Assembly (NCBI GenBank): GCA_018402565.1
Contig: JAGYIQ010000003.1
Location: 695,746-759,745 of the forward strand
Origin: Pirellulaceae bacterium
Lineage (GTDB): Bacteria > Planctomycetota > Planctomycetia > Pirellulales > Pirellulaceae
Direction: 5' to 3'
Length of the DNA stretch: 64,000 nucleotides
In this document: one piece after another, positions 39,201 to 46,405 of the stretch
Layout of the letters: each line of letters starts with the position of its first letter
Position numbering within the stretch: the first letter of the stretch is position 1
The notes under the pieces: model-generated
What the model saw: the letters and a program-made list of their open reading frames with translations, nothing else
Told to the model about the DNA's origin: nothing
The model's database searches: none
Position numbers and translations under genes: made by a program

Positions 39201-39803
39201 TTGGTCTACGGCTGCCTGACGCTCACGCACCCCGGGTTCTGGACCAGACTGGCCACCTTCGCCAGCGGCAACTTGGCCCTGTGGCTGTTGCTGGATCGCT
39301 TCCCGTTGCTCAGCTTCCAGAACCACCCGCAACTGTGGCTGATCCCCCCGGCCGTGGCGACCTTGGTGATCTCCTGGATCGAGGCCCCGCGCTTGGGAAC
39401 ACGTGCCGCCACCTCCCTGCGCTACCTGGCCCTCGCCGCGATCTACATCAGCTCCACCAGCGAGTTGTTCATTCATGGCATCGGGGCATCACTGGCTCCG
39501 CCGATGATCTTGGCCAGCTTGGCCGTGCTGGGCATGCTGACGGGCATGTTACTCAACATTCGCGAGTACATTGTCTTGGGCGTCTTGTTCCTGTTGGTTG
39601 CCATGTTCACCATGGTTTCCCATGCCCAACAACAACTGGGTCATGTCTGGCCCTGGTGGGCCTTCGGGATCACGTTGGGCGTCGCCACGCTGGTGTTCTT
39701 TGGCATCTTCGAGCAACGCCGCAACCAAAGGCGGCAGATTTTGACAGCCAACCAAGACAAAAATGCCAACGCCAACACGGACCCCACTGACAGCGGCAGA
39801 TGA
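33234..39803 (+). CDS. Giant polytopic membrane protein, function unknown
   Basis: About 2189 residues and several dozen predicted transmembrane helices. An N-terminal helix (about 1-25) is followed by a soluble part with 15-bp in-frame repeats (DRPLA; TLSTP, about 155-205) and a stretch KNIHWGELASGILIVGSAMG that opens the membrane region. Soluble linkers include QGHAER repeats (about 636-662), two AT-rich-coded acidic linkers (about 939-964 and 1120-1135) and GDTGR repeats (about 1345-1378). No catalytic motif is recognised; the pattern recalls DUF2157/DUF2339-type polytopic proteins. The ATG at 33234 has GGGTGG upstream; a TTG at 33222 is the alternative. It follows the lipase by 114 bp. 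Confidence 0.8.
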   Translation: MLRFWVSLLLTFGFLALLVAIVVALYRLINRWTSPLDRPQADRPLADRPLAGRQSLGPASGPVPLTLFDRVMQIRELVAGLPPEHHSRLLKRLYQDLAERGALSENDFARLVQALEQTGLADPTASSFGPREIPPAPPTTISAIPPTLAAPALVSAELVTPTLSTPILSTPTLSPAALSTPTLASTELSTPALVAPELVPAALVPATASHDPPAKPVLTTPAPWDMPDPPPRAPRKSLAEWSQGFMEAKNIHWGELASGILIVGSAMGLVLSLRRELQDTVPYFPALLFLLISLAVHQAGVYTLQRWRLRSTSRGLLLISLLLVPLNFLAGILFNAESDSQRPLSDPWLWTAVGVGTAGLGWITWSAAGCLLRRGRWQLLLPPLTIGLGMIFINRWPWAHEHPQRLWAFLPLVLSVVLPWASLTWTLAARPRASGHSATRVWIVAGISLFSLGTAYALFLMKSPDPPQVLSSLAPGSAIWVCTLLGLLAVLTRRLHAEPLRPLVWVSWALIGVLGFSLAVLLAWSWRCPRDLLLLTVLYTCAASVAAAWTRRYVYLPAALVSLLLAALIGRGLWTGVITWNEIVAPAILLDLVLNGRAAVLFLLTGTTLAVATPLIVRYFGSATLAASTSDHHTKQQGHAERQGHAERQGQGVRQDQGVRQGHWWEATPQRLRRWNFLTAVGLVSCGGLLALIGAYRPAADRWDSLLGSGLLLSVALMVVAAALWGNFRQRSTIALTVVGTLLLLATGLEASFGNRYLQTHWGTWGIEPLQRGLAAGASVTALLLAASVCQVQRRKSLPALTFAETAWFVGHLGLLLGWAAIVTDPYSRLATASGGVLTITTLAAGCLCPRWRQARCESAAGLGLLFLVGTHYQATELQPTQVGTAAWAFVSAAVVGLGCLVAEWFDRRGRTMSSLDRRGDEVTETTQASDRNDEPKQDGDFIPLTILTKPIPELKTSIANESREFRPRELALALVPLALIGCVVAGCLDAVNREIWAVAPTRLPVTWQLASVVNLATAVLLGWAGGLLFRSLGRGRAQAGPWSLVSAQLGGLAAGLLIFTAVAQGVRWDDDLRAASGIRWSVAALGLLGAALSFVLPGWFVALPKPAATGTDLDEEADKEEDRVAYSDTLNKPPLGALPAVRQAIVWTWVVGCVAVVFSLTGLAVAGFLLVGPAVSGVSPRSTWLGSLRTDATYGLPVAILLAMVLMLSISQHRRGLAIAGSYLLRSIVVFQLLLLVLSPHPRLATEWFVMIVQMVSAGMTLYGWAWWANRQRCHTPFAVGRWWQPLQMHTLFNAALLVGLMSLVVAKYFLEPTQPLGWIQAAGNTVGLVTVLVFLPLYYVLFLRGDTGRGDTDRGDTGRGDTGRGITGRGDIRRGDALRWLVPAVVVAMIAATMTVVNLERWGQWSPGLAFLALGWSWVVIAAGMAVAHGLQPLGQQQHESNPWFRDSQRLTVGGLWAMLSGLILLFSFRGLDTLPSLEVHFRGMLTCLLGLGVTLGAIRQATWLPFLLAPLASIVVAGWVQYPPQRLVPRSWELSPSVHLAAYLLIAVAWTTAYLLRRYRGHSINHRSPLQFGRWALFAAVAVVMLALAWEPGHVLQARETVLLGMSIGLTLLNLWCDREHWRISPRAWISLATVTATSTCLAAWLLPSYRFQGLAWLISAGATIFAWGICLHDARSFERLGRRLRVPRLAATRQAAWRWLPPLAATVAAILVVLTLGYQFNAATLWERQIATFGPLLAGLGFVAFAMATQQAWQRYTAITLFTITALFLSWTTVPSGDTWGLGLLFHTYWVLGFGYLVYGFVIAHALRAADAWREALQKSSLILLMLAVGCLSSILLIEFGRWVDVQPQSATTAQAALVALMTLGLAVSLIVLALKPDQQVLTWDMPARQGLVYAAQLLLVATLAHCAFTLPGLFRFGLQQYWPYAAMGLAFGGIGVWHWLQRRGLIVLAEPLATTLLLLPAAAACVSLGWPAQTDRSLVLLLAGLVYGCLTLTHPGFWTRLATFASGNLALWLLLDRFPLLSFQNHPQLWLIPPAVATLVISWIEAPRLGTRAATSLRYLALAAIYISSTSELFIHGIGASLAPPMILASLAVLGMLTGMLLNIREYIVLGVLFLLVAMFTMVSHAQQQLGHVWPWWAFGITLGVATLVFFGIFEQRRNQRRQILTANQDKNANANTDPTDSGR

Positions 39804-39957
39804 TCCAGCTCGGTGAAGTAATGCCAGAGGGTCTCGCCCGTGCCCGGCTCACCGCGGCCGTGGCCCTCGTGAAAAACCGCCCAACCCACAGACAACCGTT
39901 TCGCTTGAATCAACATTCTATCTCCTTCAGCCCAGCGAACAGGACAACCCAGTGGCA

Positions 39958-40052
39958 CCTAACCCTGTGCGGTTGCCACCTGGCCCTGTGCAGTTGCTGG
40001 CCCTGTGCAGTTGCTGGCCCTGTGCGGTTTCCCGCTGGCCCTGTGCAGTTCC
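39958..40052. repeat. Imperfect 17-21-bp tandem repeat
   Basis: About five copies of CTGGCCCTGTGCAGTTG, the later ones stretched to 21 bp, lie between the convergent giant membrane protein gene and the phosphoesterase gene. No clear terminator hairpin with a U tract was seen between these convergent genes. Confidence 0.8.
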
Positions 40053-40069
40053 CCTCCGTGTCAACGGCC

Positions 40070-40687
40070 TTATGTGGCGGGAGGCACGGTCAACACTTTA
40101 CCACCCGGGCCTAAATTATACACGATCGTCGACCCGATCTGACTGGCCTGGCCCCAGCAGTCGTGGACATGGCCGCAGAGGACAACTGCAGGCGTCTGCT
40201 GCTCAATCGCCTGCAGCACCGCTCGACTACCGACCGAGTGGCCGCGACTATTGCGATCGACATGGCCCAAAGGGGGCGAGTGACTGACGAGAATCGCGTT
40301 CGTTGGACAAGCGGCCAACAGCTGCGTGGCATCGGCCTCCGAGAGATCACAGCTCCAAGCGCCGAACGGCGTCTCTGGGACGGCGTAGCCCAGCCCAAAA
40401 AACACGTGATCGCCCCAGGACAAGGAAGAGCCGTGCAGCACGTGAATGTGGGAGTAAGCCTGACAGGCGTCCCGCAACTCCTCGACTGATTCGCCATTCC
40501 CCGCCACCAAAATCAGCGGCTGAGTGATCGGAGCCAGGGCCTCAATCGTGGGCCGCAGTCGTTGCCGCATGACGGCAAAATCGCCGGCTCCCACCACCAC
40601 GTCGACCGCCTCCGCTCGAGCGACCTGCACCAAGCGTTCGCAAGCGGCCAAATCGTTGTGGACATCTGAAAACGCCAAGAGCTTCAT
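40070..40687 (-). CDS. Calcineurin-like metallophosphoesterase
   Basis: 205 residues with the full metallophosphoesterase signature set: FSDVHND (metal site, residues 6-12), GAGDF (33-37), GNGES (about 63-67, the GNHE block with His replaced by Gly), VSHSPPLG (about 133-140) and CGHVHD (about 170-175). It is the small, stand-alone YfcE/MJ0936-like type that binds two metals and hydrolyses phosphodiesters in the cytoplasm; substrate unknown. It starts 3 bp after the HEAT lipoprotein gene, so the two are one operon. Confidence 0.9.
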   Translation of the reverse strand: MKLLAFSDVHNDLAACERLVQVARAEAVDVVVGAGDFAVMRQRLRPTIEALAPITQPLILVAGNGESVEELRDACQAYSHIHVLHGSSLSWGDHVFFGLGYAVPETPFGAWSCDLSEADATQLLAACPTNAILVSHSPPLGHVDRNSRGHSVGSRAVLQAIEQQTPAVVLCGHVHDCWGQASQIGSTIVYNLGPGGKVLTVPPAT

Positions 40688-40690
40688 GCA

Positions 40691-41428
40691 TTATTGCTTG
40701 ATCGAGTTGAGAAACGACTTGACCTCGTCGGGCTGTTGATGGGCCGCTTGTTGGACAGGCAGCGCCGTGGCACTGTCGGCTGGGGGTCCCAACGTGGCCA
40801 CGTAGTCCAACCACTTGGGGACATCTTTGCCGAACTTTTCACCGGTAATCTTGCCCAAGCTCTCGGCAGCGACCAACTGCAAGGCGGGCTGTTCCTGCTC
40901 CAGCACCGAACGCAACGCCAGGGCGGCCTCCGAGGACTTGAACCGTCCAATCGAGCGAATCGCGGCGATCTGCACGTCTTCACTGGCGTCGCTCCGCAAC
41001 AGCTGTGTCAACTGCAGCAACGCATCCGCGGTCGCCATCTGGCCGTAGACCTCGCAGGCAGCGACTCGCACGTCCGCGTTCTGATCCCGCGCGGCGACGG
41101 CCACCGAGGACATGGCGGCTTCCGGCGACAACTCGCCCAAGAGCCTGACCGCGTGCAGCCGCACCAGCATCCGATTGTCCTTCTCCAACATGTCGGCAAA
41201 TCGCTTCGCCAAACGCTGCTGATCCGCCAGACTACTGGCCTGGGCCTGTTCCGCCAAACCCGTCATTTCGTCCCGTAGCACCGGCCAGGTCTTCGCGATC
41301 TTCTCTTCATCAGCCCATTGCTGACGAGCCTGCGGACTGAGGTACCCCAGCTTCCACAAGGCACCTTTGGCACAACCCACAACGCCCAGCGACAGCAGGC
41401 AGACAGCCAATAGAAAGTGTCGGTTCAT
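40691..41428 (-). CDS. HEAT-repeat lipoprotein
   Basis: 245 residues. Signal peptide with lipobox GVVGC (lipid-bearing Cys near residue 19). The mature protein is a helical hairpin array of HEAT/Armadillo type (DVRVAACEVYGQMA, DVQIAAIRSIGRF, ALQLVAAESLGKI), probably a protein-binding scaffold anchored in a membrane. No enzyme motif. It is transcribed with the metallophosphoesterase 3 bp downstream. Confidence 0.85.
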   Translation of the reverse strand: MNRHFLLAVCLLSLGVVGCAKGALWKLGYLSPQARQQWADEEKIAKTWPVLRDEMTGLAEQAQASSLADQQRLAKRFADMLEKDNRMLVRLHAVRLLGELSPEAAMSSVAVAARDQNADVRVAACEVYGQMATADALLQLTQLLRSDASEDVQIAAIRSIGRFKSSEAALALRSVLEQEQPALQLVAAESLGKITGEKFGKDVPKWLDYVATLGPPADSATALPVQQAAHQQPDEVKSFLNSIKQ

Positions 41429-41558
41429 GGTACTCCGAGTCTATCTCAGCAAGGTCCAAAATCAATCTGGTACAGGTCATCCGTGACCGAATCGCCCCAC
41501 GGCACCCGATCCGCCGCAGCACTGGTAACAAATTTGCCAAAGTCGCACCAGCCGAATA

Positions 41559-43088
41559 CTAGCGATAATCATCGATGTTGTAGACGATCGCCTCGTTGGC
41601 AGCCGGACTTCCCAACTGCGACTGTTCGTACAACCAAGCCTGGCAGACGTCCGCATCCGTCACCTGCCACTCGTCTTCGCCGGCTGTGACGATCGGTAGA
41701 TGTCCAGCCCCGGCCACCAAGACGGTGTCGCCCGGCCGAGCCTCTGCCAAGGCCCACTCGATGGCTCGAATTCGATCGGGCATGACTTGCGCTCGACCCG
41801 GTCGCTTCATTCCATCCAAGATCTGATGGATCGGCTCGTAATTCACTTCCCCGTTGACCGTCGTCCGCCCCGTCACCACGACCAGATCCGCCCCGCGTTC
41901 GGCGATGCGTCCGAGATGATAACGCTCTTGCCGCGTTTGCTCCGGATGGTGCGTACAGACGCAAATCGTCCGGCCCACTGAATCGAACTTCGCGGCCTTG
42001 AACAACACGGCCAACTGATCCGCGGTATCGGCCGCATCGACCATGACACCGAAGGCCTGCCCGCACTGAACCGTCTGCATCCGCCCAGGAATGACGTGAC
42101 ATTGCTCCAAGCCCCGCGCGATCTCGGGCAAGGCCAGCCCCAGCGCCAAGGCCGCGGTGGCCGCGGCCAAAGCATGCTCTAAAAACTGCACCCCCGTCTG
42201 TGCGGTCCGGACAATGATCGAATCATCGCCCACCGACAGCATGATCACCTGCTCCCCCCAGGCCTGCTCCAAGATCTGGCCGCGGACATTGGCCTCCTGC
42301 TGAATACCGTAGGTCAAACACGGTACGGTGATCTCGGGTAAGAGTTCATGACAAACGGGATCGTCAGCATTGACGATTGCCAAACCACCCGGCTTGAGAT
42401 GCTGCAGAATCCGCGACTTGACCCGACGATAATTCGCCAACGTCCCATGCTGTTCCAAGTGATGGCGGCGAATGTTGCTCAAAATCGCCAGGTCCAACTC
42501 CACGCCCATCGCCTGATGACTCGCCAAACATTGGCTGGGCAACTCGACAATCGCGTGACTGCACTCTTCCAACACCTGGCGTGCCAAAAAGAATGACAAC
42601 TGCGGCGCGCTCCACACCATCGGCTCACGACCCAAACCACGACCCGCGACCGTTGCCCCAAAAGACGTGATCGAACCAACTCGCTTCCCGGACGCCGCCA
42701 GAATACTCTCCAACAAGCTCGCGATGCTGGTCTTACCGTGACTCCCCGTCACGCCAATCGTCGCCAAATAATCGGTCGGCTTGCCCGCCAACGCCTGGCA
42801 AACCAAGGCATACGCCCGTCGAGTGTCCGGCACCACGCACTGGGGAACCGATGCCACCACCAATCGCTCCACCAACAACAGACTGGCCCCCGCCCGCACG
42901 GCTTGATCGACCTGCAAATGTCCGTCCTCATCCGCGTCAATCAATGCGACAAACAGATCGCCAGGACGACACTCGTCCGCCTTCCCACAACAAGAACGTA
43001 CCACAAAATCCTCCGCCCCAATCCAGGCCGCATCGGGCAGAATCGAACGAAGAGGAATACCGAGCCGAGAAGTCCCGAGTACAGACAT
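41559..43088 (-). CDS. Mur ligase-family protein, MurE-like paralogue
   Basis: 509 residues with three Mur ligase domains: N-terminal (about 1-105), central ATPase with P-loop GVTGSHGKTS (about 112-121), and C-terminal. Central motifs such as NIRRHHLEQHGT match the ATP/Mg site. The C-terminal place where MurE carries DNPR for diaminopimelate reads TGRTTVNGEVNYEPIHQIL, so the amino acid acceptor is probably not diaminopimelate and may not be a peptidoglycan precursor. GGAGG before the ATG at 43088 favours this start over 43145. It may belong to an operon with the genes downstream (130 bp gap). Confidence 0.85.
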   Translation of the reverse strand: MSVLGTSRLGIPLRSILPDAAWIGAEDFVVRSCCGKADECRPGDLFVALIDADEDGHLQVDQAVRAGASLLLVERLVVASVPQCVVPDTRRAYALVCQALAGKPTDYLATIGVTGSHGKTSIASLLESILAASGKRVGSITSFGATVAGRGLGREPMVWSAPQLSFFLARQVLEECSHAIVELPSQCLASHQAMGVELDLAILSNIRRHHLEQHGTLANYRRVKSRILQHLKPGGLAIVNADDPVCHELLPEITVPCLTYGIQQEANVRGQILEQAWGEQVIMLSVGDDSIIVRTAQTGVQFLEHALAAATAALALGLALPEIARGLEQCHVIPGRMQTVQCGQAFGVMVDAADTADQLAVLFKAAKFDSVGRTICVCTHHPEQTRQERYHLGRIAERGADLVVVTGRTTVNGEVNYEPIHQILDGMKRPGRAQVMPDRIRAIEWALAEARPGDTVLVAGAGHLPIVTAGEDEWQVTDADVCQAWLYEQSQLGSPAANEAIVYNIDDYR

Positions 43089-43280
43089 TATTGGTGGCCT
43101 CCATGCCAGCGGCCTCGCAGCCGCACGCTTCCAATTCAGCAGCAAGTCGTCCTTGACTCACTCATGCCCGCTGATTCTCAGCATTGAAGCCAAATCGTCA
43201 ATCCGAAACACTCCAACCAACCAGAATGTGCTAGCAAAGCAATCACTGCCATGGCCACTGCCGTCGTCCGCGGCGGATGA

Positions 43281-44327
43281 TTATTGAGCGGTCGCGCGGA
43301 GGCCGTCCGGACTGCCCGAAATTCGTTGGTCCTGGGTCAACGGCCACACCGCCACGCGGTACCCACGCTGGGTGAGGACCTTGCGCAAATCGAGAAACGA
43401 GGCGTAACTCTCGGGATAGACCCAAATCGACACTGTGGTATCCGCCGGCGGGTGCTTCTTCAGAACCGCCAGCAATCCGGAATCCGGTTGCAAGGCGGCT
43501 GCGACGTCCTCACCCAGACCGGACTGCACGGGCAGCAGCCAGAAACGCTGCAACGACACGACGCGAGTCACGATCATCCCGTTGGCGGTCGGCACGGGTT
43601 TCTCTTGACTGATGAGTTCGTACTGCAGTCGAAAGTTGGCGATCGGCCCCAGGGTCTCCGTGGTCGTCCGCCCGACGGGCAGGTTCTCCGCATGTGTCTC
43701 CCAAGTGGCCCGCAGGCGTTGGACCAACTCATCAAACGGCACCCAAACCAACCGATTGTCTCGCAATTGAAAATGCACCTCCTGGCCAAACACCGTCTGC
43801 GCGATGGGCGTCGGATAATGCTCGATAATCGCCTGCGGTGACTCCTCTTCTTCCAACACCTCCAACGCGGCCAGCCGAATGGTTTGCAGTGTTTTTTTCT
43901 TTTGTTCGATTTCAGCCGTTTGCCGAGCCAGCTCTTGCCGCAGGCGAACCTCCGCTTGCTGCTCCTGCGACAAAGCGGACGTCCGCTCCTCGACCTGGAT
44001 TTTAATGGCTTGCAACTGCTGCATGGCCAGATGCCGTTCCAAACGCCGTTGCTGAATCAGGGCCTCCTGTTGAACCGACGACTGCTCCCACTCGTCCTGC
44101 TCCGCCGCACGCTGCTGCAACTCGACCTGGTACCGTTGCAACGACTCCGTTTGCTGTGCCAATGCCGCCTCGGCCTCCGCCATCTCGGGCGATGCCTTGC
44201 TACTCAGCGTCTGGCCAATCTGAGCGCCAAACACGACCACCAAAATAATCAAAATACCGACCAAATTGGCGACGATATCCAGGAACGAATCCTGCTCCAT
44301 CGGCGGACCGGAACGTTTGCGACTCAT
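43281..44327 (-). CDS. ExbD/TolR-like subunit with membrane Asp and coiled coil
   Basis: 348 residues. N-terminus MSRKRSGPPMEQDSF, then one TM helix (about 16-36) with Asp17 near its start (FLDIVANLVGILIILVVV), resembling the proton-relay Asp of ExbD/MotB-type stator proteins. A long Gln/Glu-rich coiled coil (about 45-160) and a C-terminal soluble domain follow. The start overlaps the stop of the 44324-46405 gene (ATGA). With the two upstream genes it probably forms an ion-driven membrane complex. Work done by the complex is unknown. Confidence 0.7.
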   Translation of the reverse strand: MSRKRSGPPMEQDSFLDIVANLVGILIILVVVFGAQIGQTLSSKASPEMAEAEAALAQQTESLQRYQVELQQRAAEQDEWEQSSVQQEALIQQRRLERHLAMQQLQAIKIQVEERTSALSQEQQAEVRLRQELARQTAEIEQKKKTLQTIRLAALEVLEEEESPQAIIEHYPTPIAQTVFGQEVHFQLRDNRLVWVPFDELVQRLRATWETHAENLPVGRTTTETLGPIANFRLQYELISQEKPVPTANGMIVTRVVSLQRFWLLPVQSGLGEDVAAALQPDSGLLAVLKKHPPADTTVSIWVYPESYASFLDLRKVLTQRGYRVAVWPLTQDQRISGSPDGLRATAQ

Positions 44328-46405
44328 CGTTTGCCCCCTGCGGATTGCCCATCTGGATGCTGAACCTGCAAGCCGCTGCCCTCCAGCAGTCGTTCCAACT
44401 CCACCGCCAGCCCACGCTGGTCCGGCGCGTACTGCAGATGCAGCACGGGCTTCCAATAGCCGTCAAACCCCAAGTAGCCCCAGCGATCCACGCGACGCCA
44501 AATCGCATTGGCCAAGGGATCGATCGCCGCCTCCAATGAAGTTTCCACCGGCAGTGTCTCCGCTTGCGAACTGCCTTCACCCGCCGCCAAAACCAACGCC
44601 CCCGGGGTCACTTGAACGCGGATCGGCCGATGGTAGGCGCTCACCGCGTTGCGACGCGAGGGCAGCGCCCAATCCGCACCACGCTGATGCGCGACCGCCT
44701 GCGGATTCCAGTCCGCTGAAGCACCCGACCCGCCCGTCGCCTCCGCCGTTGTTGGCGTTTGCCCCGCCGCCGAAACCGACCCCATCGGCGAGGACATCCC
44801 CCCCGCACCACCCGCCGAACGCCCACCGCTTGGACTCGACGACGCCCCCCCGGCTGCCGCTGAACCCGTACCCCGGGTCCCCATGCCGTTCGCTGCCATG
44901 CCGTTCGCTGCCATGCCGTTCGCTGCATCGCTGCTCGACCCGTTGCTGTTCGAACCGTTGCTGTTCGAACCGTTGCTGTTCATTGCTGGGCCGTTTACTG
45001 GGCCGTTGGCCGTGAACGACCCAGCCGGAGCCCTCATCCCACGTGCACCCGCGGGCGGCAGCGAAGCCCTCGCACCGGCTTGACCATCGTCAGTCGCTGC
45101 CATCGACTGCCCGCCCATCGCACCGAAGCTCTCGCCGCCGCGAGGGGCGGTGTAAGTGGCAGCGGCCACCAGACTGGTGGCATTGGGCGTCTGCCGCGAG
45201 GAACTCCACAGCGAGCTGTTACCCGTGCTCGCGGGTTCAGTCCCCGCCAGCCCGCTGCCTTCGCCGCGAGTCGCATGGAACTGCGAAGAAAAGGCGGCGA
45301 TCGGATCCGCGCCTCTCGAGGCGTTCGCTGTCCCACTCGATGCTCGTCGCTCGGACAAGCCGCGCGTCGCGACTGAAAATCCTCCGTCGGCGGCGGGCGA
45401 CAGGCCACGATCTTCGGCCCCTCGACTATCGCTGGCTCCCGCACTCGCTTGGTAACTGGCGGGCGTCGCTTGTCCGTACGCCACCAATGCATTCTGCCGC
45501 ACGAGACTCGTATCGATTGCCGCCTTAACAGCCGCCACCAATCCTGGATCCGCTGCCCCGAAGTTGACGTCCCAATCTTCTGGAATCAGTTCATAACCGA
45601 ACTCTTGATCCCAGCCACTCATCGCCCGCCGCGCCACACCGTACCATTTCGCACCACTTGGACGGACCACCATCAAGGGATAGGCATTGCCACTGCCCGC
45701 CCCACTGCCCAGTGCACTCCGCCAGTACTCGCGGTAGGCCAACAAAGCCGCGTCCAACGGATTGCCGGGCGTCAGCGGCAGGACAAAGTCGTCCAACGTC
45801 AGTGGGATATTGCCGGGGTGCAGGTACAAACCCTCCTCGCGGCATTCGATGTAGATCGGACGACGGTTCGTCCCCGACTTGGCGGCGATGGGAACAATCG
45901 AATACACGGGTGCTCGCCCACTGGTTGGCTCCGACCGCTCCTCAGTCAACGCCGCCTTTTCCGCCTCGATCTGTTGGTCCAGTGCCGCCAATGTCGCCCG
46001 CTGCGATAATAACTGTTGTTCGAATTCACCAGAAACGGCACCGGACGCCGCCGGAGACTTCAACGCCACGATCTGCTCGGCCAAGACCTGTGCCTGCTGC
46101 CGTAACCCCATCAGCTCATTGTCGAGGTGCCCCAGCAACCCTCGTTGGTTGGCCAACCGTTGCCGAGCCTCTTCCCTTCGGCCCTCCAGCAATCGATTCC
46201 GCAGCCCAGCCTCCGCCAACGCCAACTCGACGTCGGCCAACTGCTGCTGCACCTCCGCGGCCGATACCAACTCCTGCTCGTCCGCCGACTGCTCCGCGCG
46301 CTTGACCACCAATAACAAGAGAGCTACCAACACGCCCATCGTACAAATCAAGACGGCGAGAAACGGAAACAACGACAGCGCCAGCGGCTCGCGTTTTCGA
46401 CTCAT
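44324..46405 (-). CDS. Second ExbD-like subunit lacking the membrane Asp
   Basis: 693 residues. It begins MSRKREPLALSLFPFLAVLI, sharing MSRKR with its neighbour, and has one TM helix (about 10-34) with no acidic residue. Coiled coil about 38-150; a soluble domain (about 165-310; RRPIYIECREEGLYLHP); a low-complexity Ser/Gly/Ala stretch with 15-bp in-frame repeats (NSNGS, ANGMA, about 460-510); and a C-terminal domain (about 565-690). Both ends overlap neighbours by ATGA, the sign of tight translational coupling. The paralogous N-termini suggest an Asp-bearing and an Asp-less subunit assemble together. Confidence 0.7.
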   Translation of the reverse strand: MSRKREPLALSLFPFLAVLICTMGVLVALLLLVVKRAEQSADEQELVSAAEVQQQLADVELALAEAGLRNRLLEGRREEARQRLANQRGLLGHLDNELMGLRQQAQVLAEQIVALKSPAASGAVSGEFEQQLLSQRATLAALDQQIEAEKAALTEERSEPTSGRAPVYSIVPIAAKSGTNRRPIYIECREEGLYLHPGNIPLTLDDFVLPLTPGNPLDAALLAYREYWRSALGSGAGSGNAYPLMVVRPSGAKWYGVARRAMSGWDQEFGYELIPEDWDVNFGAADPGLVAAVKAAIDTSLVRQNALVAYGQATPASYQASAGASDSRGAEDRGLSPAADGGFSVATRGLSERRASSGTANASRGADPIAAFSSQFHATRGEGSGLAGTEPASTGNSSLWSSSRQTPNATSLVAAATYTAPRGGESFGAMGGQSMAATDDGQAGARASLPPAGARGMRAPAGSFTANGPVNGPAMNSNGSNSNGSNSNGSSSDAANGMAANGMAANGMGTRGTGSAAAGGASSSPSGGRSAGGAGGMSSPMGSVSAAGQTPTTAEATGGSGASADWNPQAVAHQRGADWALPSRRNAVSAYHRPIRVQVTPGALVLAAGEGSSQAETLPVETSLEAAIDPLANAIWRRVDRWGYLGFDGYWKPVLHLQYAPDQRGLAVELERLLEGSGLQVQHPDGQSAGGKR

